Made by a program: the position numbers and the translations under genes. From positions 1 through 9,845 of the forward strand of contig DATEHM010000021.1 of assembly GCA_035279545.1 (NCBI GenBank): DNA of 9,845 bases, in the 5' to 3' direction. Positions 7,107-9,845 of the stretch are shown here, in pieces. Under the pieces are notes generated by a model. That model saw only the letters and a list, made by a program, of their open reading frames with translations. It was not told the DNA's origin and did not search any database. This stretch comes from Segetimicrobium sp035279545 (lineage in GTDB: Bacteria > Sysuimicrobiota > Sysuimicrobiia > Sysuimicrobiales > Segetimicrobiaceae). How positions within the stretch are numbered: position 1 is the stretch's first letter; each line of letters begins with the position of its first letter.

Positions 7107-7974
7107 GGCGCGGCGGGACTCGCCGCTTCGCCGCCTGCTGCGCAGCCCATCGGGGGTGGTGGGCGCCGTGCTCCTGGCGGTGCTGCTCACGGCCGGCTTC
7201 GTCGGCTCGTTTGTGACGCCCTACGACCCGGCGGCGCAAAATCTGGGCCTGACCGTGCATCCACCCTCGTTGGCGCCCGTGCGGGGCGCCGTCCACCTGC
7301 TCGGCACGGATCAGCTTGGACGCGACGTATTCAGTCGGTTGCTCGTCGGCCTCCGGATCTCGCTGCTGGTCGCCCTGGCCGTCGTCCCGCTCTCGACACT
7401 AGTGGGGCTCACCGTCGGCATGGTGACGGGATACCGCGGCGGATGGCTCGACGTCGCGCTGATGCGCCTCGTGGACGCGCAGCTGTCCATCCCGACGCTC
7501 CTGCTGACGGTCGCCGTGGTCGCCGTGCTGGGCTCGGGCCTGCTGCAGATCGTGGCCGTACTCGTGATCGCCGGGTGGCCGGCCTACGCGCGCGTGGTGC
7601 GCGCGGAGGCGCTGTCCCTGCGGGAGCGCGAGTTCGCGGCGGCCGCGCGGGCGGTGGGCGCCTCCGACGTCCGCATTCTCGCGCGGCACGTGCTGCCGAA
7701 CGTGCTGCCGACCGTGCTGGTGCTGGCGACCCTGCACCTGCCGGTGGTGATCGTCCTAGAGGCAGCGCTAAGCTTCCTCGGCCTCGGTATCCAGCCGCCG
7801 ACCCCGAGCCTCGGGCAGATGCTCGGGTACTCGCAGGACCTGGTGTGGCAGGCCTGGTGGATGCCAACCATCCCCGGCGTGGCCATCACCCTCGTGGTCC
7901 TCGCCTTCAACCTGTTGGGCGACCGCATGCGGGACGTGCTCGATCCGCGCCTGCGGGGCCTGGGGCCGGTGTGA
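7060..7974 (+). CDS. ABC transporter permease, DppC/OppC type
   Basis: This is the second membrane subunit of the importer, 304 residues. A basic N-terminus with LRRLLRSPSGVVGAVLL (24-40) leads into the first helix. LGTDQLGRDVFSRLLVGLR (81-99) is the characteristic DppC periplasmic-loop motif. The EAA loop is at about 183-217 (EALSLREREFAAAARAVGAS, then HVLPNVLPTVL). LSFLGLGIQPPTPSLGQML (238-256) and NLLGDRMRDVLDPRLRG (284-300) close the family pattern. The ATG at 7060 lies within the preceding permease gene, an overlap of 47 bases that implies coupled translation. OppC-type genes are normally followed by two ATPase genes (DppD/DppF types), but none appears in the remaining 1.9 kb, so this operon either uses ATPases encoded elsewhere or has lost them. 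Confidence 0.92.
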   Translation: MAGSTLVFETPRSAPRARRDSPLRRLLRSPSGVVGAVLLAVLLTAGFVGSFVTPYDPAAQNLGLTVHPPSLAPVRGAVHLLGTDQLGRDVFSRLLVGLRISLLVALAVVPLSTLVGLTVGMVTGYRGGWLDVALMRLVDAQLSIPTLLLTVAVVAVLGSGLLQIVAVLVIAGWPAYARVVRAEALSLREREFAAAARAVGASDVRILARHVLPNVLPTVLVLATLHLPVVIVLEAALSFLGLGIQPPTPSLGQMLGYSQDLVWQAWWMPTIPGVAITLVVLAFNLLGDRMRDVLDPRLRGLGPV

Positions 7975-8012
7975 CGATGAACCCCGGGAGGATAATGGGC
8001 TCGGGGTGAACA

Positions 8013-8086
8013 GCGGGAGCGGGGTGACGGCGACGCCACCATGGTGGGGCGGTTTCCTCTGAGACAAACCGTCACCCCGCTCCCGC
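8013..8086. repeat. Perfect 18-bp inverted repeat with nested palindromes
   Basis: The arm 8013-8030 (GCGGGAGCGGGGTGACGG) is exactly complementary to 8069-8086, around a 38-base centre. The centre holds the 12-base palindrome CCACCATGGTGG (8036-8047) and a second small stem, CGGTTT with AAACCG. It lies between the converging permease gene and cupredoxin remnant. It could act as a bidirectional terminator, although neither side has a T-run. A REP-like or MITE-like repeat is another option that this window alone cannot test. Confidence 0.7.
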
Positions 8087-8092
8087 GAATTC

Positions 8093-8312
8093 CTACTTTG
8101 TCGCCATCAGCGTCGCCCGCATGAACGGGTGGTCGCCGCAGAAGCACTCGTAGGTCCCCGGCTTGGTCATTGTCACGGTGAAACTTCCTCCCGGCACCAC
8201 CTGGCCGGAGCGGTGCTTCGCGATCTCCGCAGGGTGGCGAGATCGGGCCCCTCGGCCCCCAGCGGCCGCAAGCGAGCACCGCAGTCGGGCCGACGATGAC
8301 GGCCAGCACCAC
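8093..8312 (-). pseudogene. Cupredoxin (plastocyanin-like) remnant: C-terminal copper motif, middle missing
   Basis: The last 45 or so codons of a minus-strand frame read as the C-terminus of a small blue-copper protein: HRSGQVVPGGSFTVTMTKPG, then TYECFCGDHPFMRA. The Cys-x2-His-x2-Met set is the classic copper-ligand loop of plastocyanin-type domains. Upstream in this frame the sequence turns to Arg/Ser-rich nonsense. In another frame (about 8336-8265) lies a secretion-signal-like stretch, VVLAVIVGPTAVLACG. Roughly 60 residues, including the first His ligand, are missing between them, and the two pieces are out of frame. I therefore call a cupredoxin gene broken by internal deletion. It sits directly after the end of the monooxygenase fragment on the same strand. 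Confidence 0.65.
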
Positions 8313-8335
8313 AATGACGGCCGCCGGAAGCGTGC

Positions 8336-8818
8336 CTATTGTGTCTTAAACGCCTGCATCACCTCGGCCGCGAACACTTCCATGTCCGCCATGAGTTCGT
8401 CCATCGTGTCAACGACAAACACGATGCCGAGGTGCGATGCGCCGATTGCCTGGAAGCTCTTGATCTGCTCCACAATCTCAACTGGGGTGCCGAGTAGATT
8501 GCTCGCTCGATAGTTCGCCAAGACATCCTCGTCCGTGCGACGGCTCTCTACCGTTGTCCTCCGGAGATGCTGGGAACTCAATGCCCGTTTCTCTGCGTCC
8601 CGTTGGCTGGTGCCAAATGTCAGCCACGCCTGTACGTGCAGACTGAGCAGGCTTGCATCCCCACCGCAGGCCACCGCGGTCTCTTTCACTTCAGTCCATG
8701 CCCGTCGTGCTTGTTCCGGCGAAAGCCCGGCAACTATCAACCCATCGCCAAGACGTCCGACGCGCTGCCGGCCGACGGGCGTGTTCGCCGCGATATAGAT
8801 TGGGAATGGGCTCTGCAT
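8336..8818 (-). CDS. Luciferase-like monooxygenase (LLM class), C-terminal fragment
   Basis: This 160-residue frame matches the C-terminal half of LLM-class flavin (FMN or F420) dependent oxidoreductases. Landmarks are SPFPIYIAAN (3-12), the beta-strand after the usual P-x-Q-x-P motif; RLGDGLIVAGLSPEQ (22-36); and the end segment NLLGTPVEIVEQIKSFQAIG with HLGIVFVV. Full-length members have about 300-350 residues, so the flavin-binding N-terminal half is absent. Homology seems to continue a few codons upstream of the ATG (FPQP), but an in-frame TAG at 8833-8831 then cuts it, and nothing recognisable lies beyond. No convincing ribosome-binding site precedes the ATG at 8818. It is most likely a non-functional remnant, although the remaining frame is open. 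Confidence 0.7.
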   Translation of the reverse strand: MQSPFPIYIAANTPVGRQRVGRLGDGLIVAGLSPEQARRAWTEVKETAVACGGDASLLSLHVQAWLTFGTSQRDAEKRALSSQHLRRTTVESRRTDEDVLANYRASNLLGTPVEIVEQIKSFQAIGASHLGIVFVVDTMDELMADMEVFAAEVMQAFKTQ

Positions 8819-8833
8819 CGGTTGAGGGAACTA

Positions 8834-9120
8834 CTCTTGCCTCCTACTTCGTATCGCGCGACACGGCCATGCCACATCGCGGGCCCGCCAGTTAGGGGAG
8901 AACATCTCTCAGCCGTCGTTCGACCGGTGGAGCATGGCGCGCTCGCACGGGCATCGAAGAGGAGCGCGCGCATCAAGACCGTCCATTTTGAGCATCCGTC
9001 GCCGCGCAACCCCCAAGGCGTGAAGGGCGTGGGAGAGGGCGGGGCGATCTCGCCGCCCGCGGCGATCGCGAAACGCGATCGAGGACGCGCTGGCGCCGTT
9101 CGGGGTGCGGATGACCTCTG
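8834..9120. other. Stretch without a recognisable gene
   Basis: No coding sequence is recognised on either strand. The N-terminal half of the neighbouring monooxygenase is not found here in any frame I checked. A perfect 8-bp hairpin, CGATCGCG-AAA-CGCGATCG (9063-9081), lies about 40 bases before the antitoxin fragment. Its role is unknown. Confidence 0.5.
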
Positions 9121-9638
9121 TCTAGGTACCTTCGTGATGCGGAGAAGGAAGAGATCGTTATCACGCCGCATGGTAAGCCCGCCGGGGTGCTCATCGGGTT
9201 CTCTTCCGAGGATGATTGGTCGGTCAGCAGGCCGTCGGTCGCGGCGTGGGCCTCCAGCCGCGTGAGCCGCTCCCAGCGCGTCTGCAAGCCGTGCCGCCTG
9301 AGGATCGCGTAGACGCCCGAGGCGCTGATGCGCCAGCCGCCCCACAGGGGCTGCCGCAATTGCATGGCGAGACGGGCCGGTCCCTGCGTGGGCCACAACA
9401 GCGCATAGGCCAGGACCGCATGCTCGAGCGCGGGGATCGCTTGGCGCGGCCAGCGGGTCGGGCGTATCGGCCGGGGGCGCAGCCCGTCGGCGCCATAGCG
9501 CAGATACCGCCGGCGCCACCGGTAGAAGAGTGTGCGGGAAATCCCGGCTTCCCGACAGGCCTGAGTCACACTGCCGAGCAGGGCGGCGCGTTGCAAGATC
9601 GCCAGGCGATGACGGCGAACGCTGTCCTCGAGGGTCAT
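8973..9638 (-). CDS. Truncated IS481-like transposase (N-terminal HTH part; chimeric 3' end)
   Basis: The first 140 residues match the N-terminal region of IS481-like integrase-core transposases. A helix-turn-helix spans about 11-45 (VTQACREAGISRTLFYRWRR), followed by a linker and a second winged domain ending WERLTRLEAHAATDGLLTD. In full-length relatives a DDE catalytic core of roughly 200 residues follows. Here, from about 9219 downwards, the frame reads the antisense of the Phd/YefM fragment (residues 141 on), so the catalytic core is lost and the protein cannot transpose. The last 80 residues are not homologous to anything. A strong GGAGGAGG precedes the ATG at 9638. An N-terminal fragment of this kind could in principle still bind IS ends and act as a repressor; that is speculation. 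Confidence 0.72.
   Translation of the reverse strand: MTLEDSVRRHRLAILQRAALLGSVTQACREAGISRTLFYRWRRRYLRYGADGLRPRPIRPTRWPRQAIPALEHAVLAYALLWPTQGPARLAMQLRQPLWGGWRISASGVYAILRRHGLQTRWERLTRLEAHAATDGLLTDQSSSEENPMSTPAGLPCGVITISSFSASRRYLDRGHPHPERRQRVLDRVSRSPRAARSPRPLPRPSRLGGCAATDAQNGRS
9124..9219 (+). pseudogene. Phd/YefM-family antitoxin fragment
   Basis: The plus-strand frame from 9124 reads RYLRDAEKEEIVITPHGKPA, then GVLIGFSSEDDW, a close match to the central part of Phd/YefM antitoxins, in which E-x-I-V-I-T-x-H-G-K-P is the core motif. The frame is broken on both sides. Upstream, a TGA lies a few codons before and the expected N-terminal segment appears only in shifted frames (GVRMTSV then a stop). 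Downstream, the antitoxin sequence ends at about 9219, where a transposase gene fragment on the other strand begins. The partner toxin gene, normally directly downstream, is absent. This is a remnant of a type II toxin-antitoxin pair. Confidence 0.7.
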
Positions 9639-9764
9639 ACTGCTCCTCCTCCCCCTTCCGAAGCTGGTCAGGCCTCGGTTGGAGGATTCGGAGGCTGGGG
9701 TGTGACCCTCTTTTCATGAAGAGGCCTCCATCAGTGCCAACACTACATCCAAACAGGACAGCCT
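9220..9764 (-). mobile_element. Remnant of an IS481-like insertion sequence (5' end and one terminus)
   Basis: The element keeps one outer end (left half of the 62-bp palindrome, 9734-9764), the region upstream of its transposase and the N-terminal transposase codons. It stops at about 9219, where Phd/YefM antitoxin sequence begins. The other terminus and the catalytic half are missing, so this is not a simple insertion into the antitoxin gene but a deletion or recombination junction. Between terminus and gene, a small stem CCTCTT/AAGAGG lies near 9708-9723. Confidence 0.6.
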
Positions 9765-9795
9765 AGGGTGTCCAGTATGGATGAGGTGTTGACAC
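9734..9795. repeat. 62-bp imperfect palindrome: two IS-end-like repeats head to head
   Basis: Arms 9734-9764 and 9765-9795 are inverted copies of each other matching at 25 of 31 positions, with CCTAGG at the centre. Read outward to inward, each arm has the form TGTCC-x-GT-x-TGGATG-xx-GTGTTG-x-CAC. The scattered mismatches suggest two diverged copies of one IS terminus rather than one recent palindrome. The left copy would belong to the truncated transposase element and the right copy to a second element running off the window. The central CTAG could be a shared target. A single palindromic regulatory site is the alternative. Confidence 0.6.
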
Positions 9796-9845
9796 TTCTG
9801 CGCTCCACCCGAGACCGTCGTCATCGTCTACCTGGCTCTCTTGCC

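Noticed and set aside
8737..9717. 326-codon minus-strand open frame spanning transposase, antitoxin and monooxygenase remnants
   Set aside because: It is Arg/Pro-rich without motifs and is out of frame with the recognisable transposase and monooxygenase segments.

Overview
The window is high-GC bacterial DNA with compact operons, a family 5 peptide-type ABC importer, a drug/metabolite (EamA) exporter and remnants of toxin-antitoxin and IS genes. This fits a high-GC, probably environmental bacterium. Nothing in the sequence fixes the phylum, so I do not name one. No CRISPR array, complete rRNA gene or intact prophage module is visible.

Layout. (1) Positions 1-319 hold no gene I can recognise. 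(2) From about 2410 down to 320 the genes run on the minus strand: a solitary mazE-type antitoxin with its own sigma-70-like promoter, then a BCP-like peroxiredoxin, then an EamA permease whose GTG start overlaps the peroxiredoxin end by 25 bases. (3) At 2454-2536 lies a tRNA-like remnant whose T arm and acceptor 3' strand with CCA are convincing but whose 5' half does not fold. A strong stem-loop terminator follows at 2591-2630. (4) Positions 2773-7974 are a plus-strand operon: a gamma-glutamyltransferase family enzyme without signal peptide, a secreted peptide-type solute-binding protein, and two Dpp/Opp-type permeases. A 12-bp intercistronic hairpin follows the binding-protein gene. No ATPase genes follow. 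(5) From 7975 to the right edge no gene looks complete: a perfect 18-bp inverted repeat, the C-terminal end of a cupredoxin, the C-terminal half of a luciferase-like monooxygenase, a Phd/YefM antitoxin fragment fused at its break point to an N-terminal IS481-like transposase fragment, and a 62-bp imperfect palindrome that looks like two IS ends facing each other.

How the genes work together. The central operon most simply reads as uptake of a peptide or gamma-glutamyl compound by the binding protein and two permeases, with ATPase subunits supplied from elsewhere, followed by cytoplasmic cleavage by the GGT-family enzyme. That is inference from gene order and family membership. The right-hand 1.9 kb reads as a site of repeated insertion and deletion rather than a functional system. 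I did not find a convincing new biological system; the most informative structures are the double IS end, the antitoxin/transposase fusion point and the tRNA remnant.
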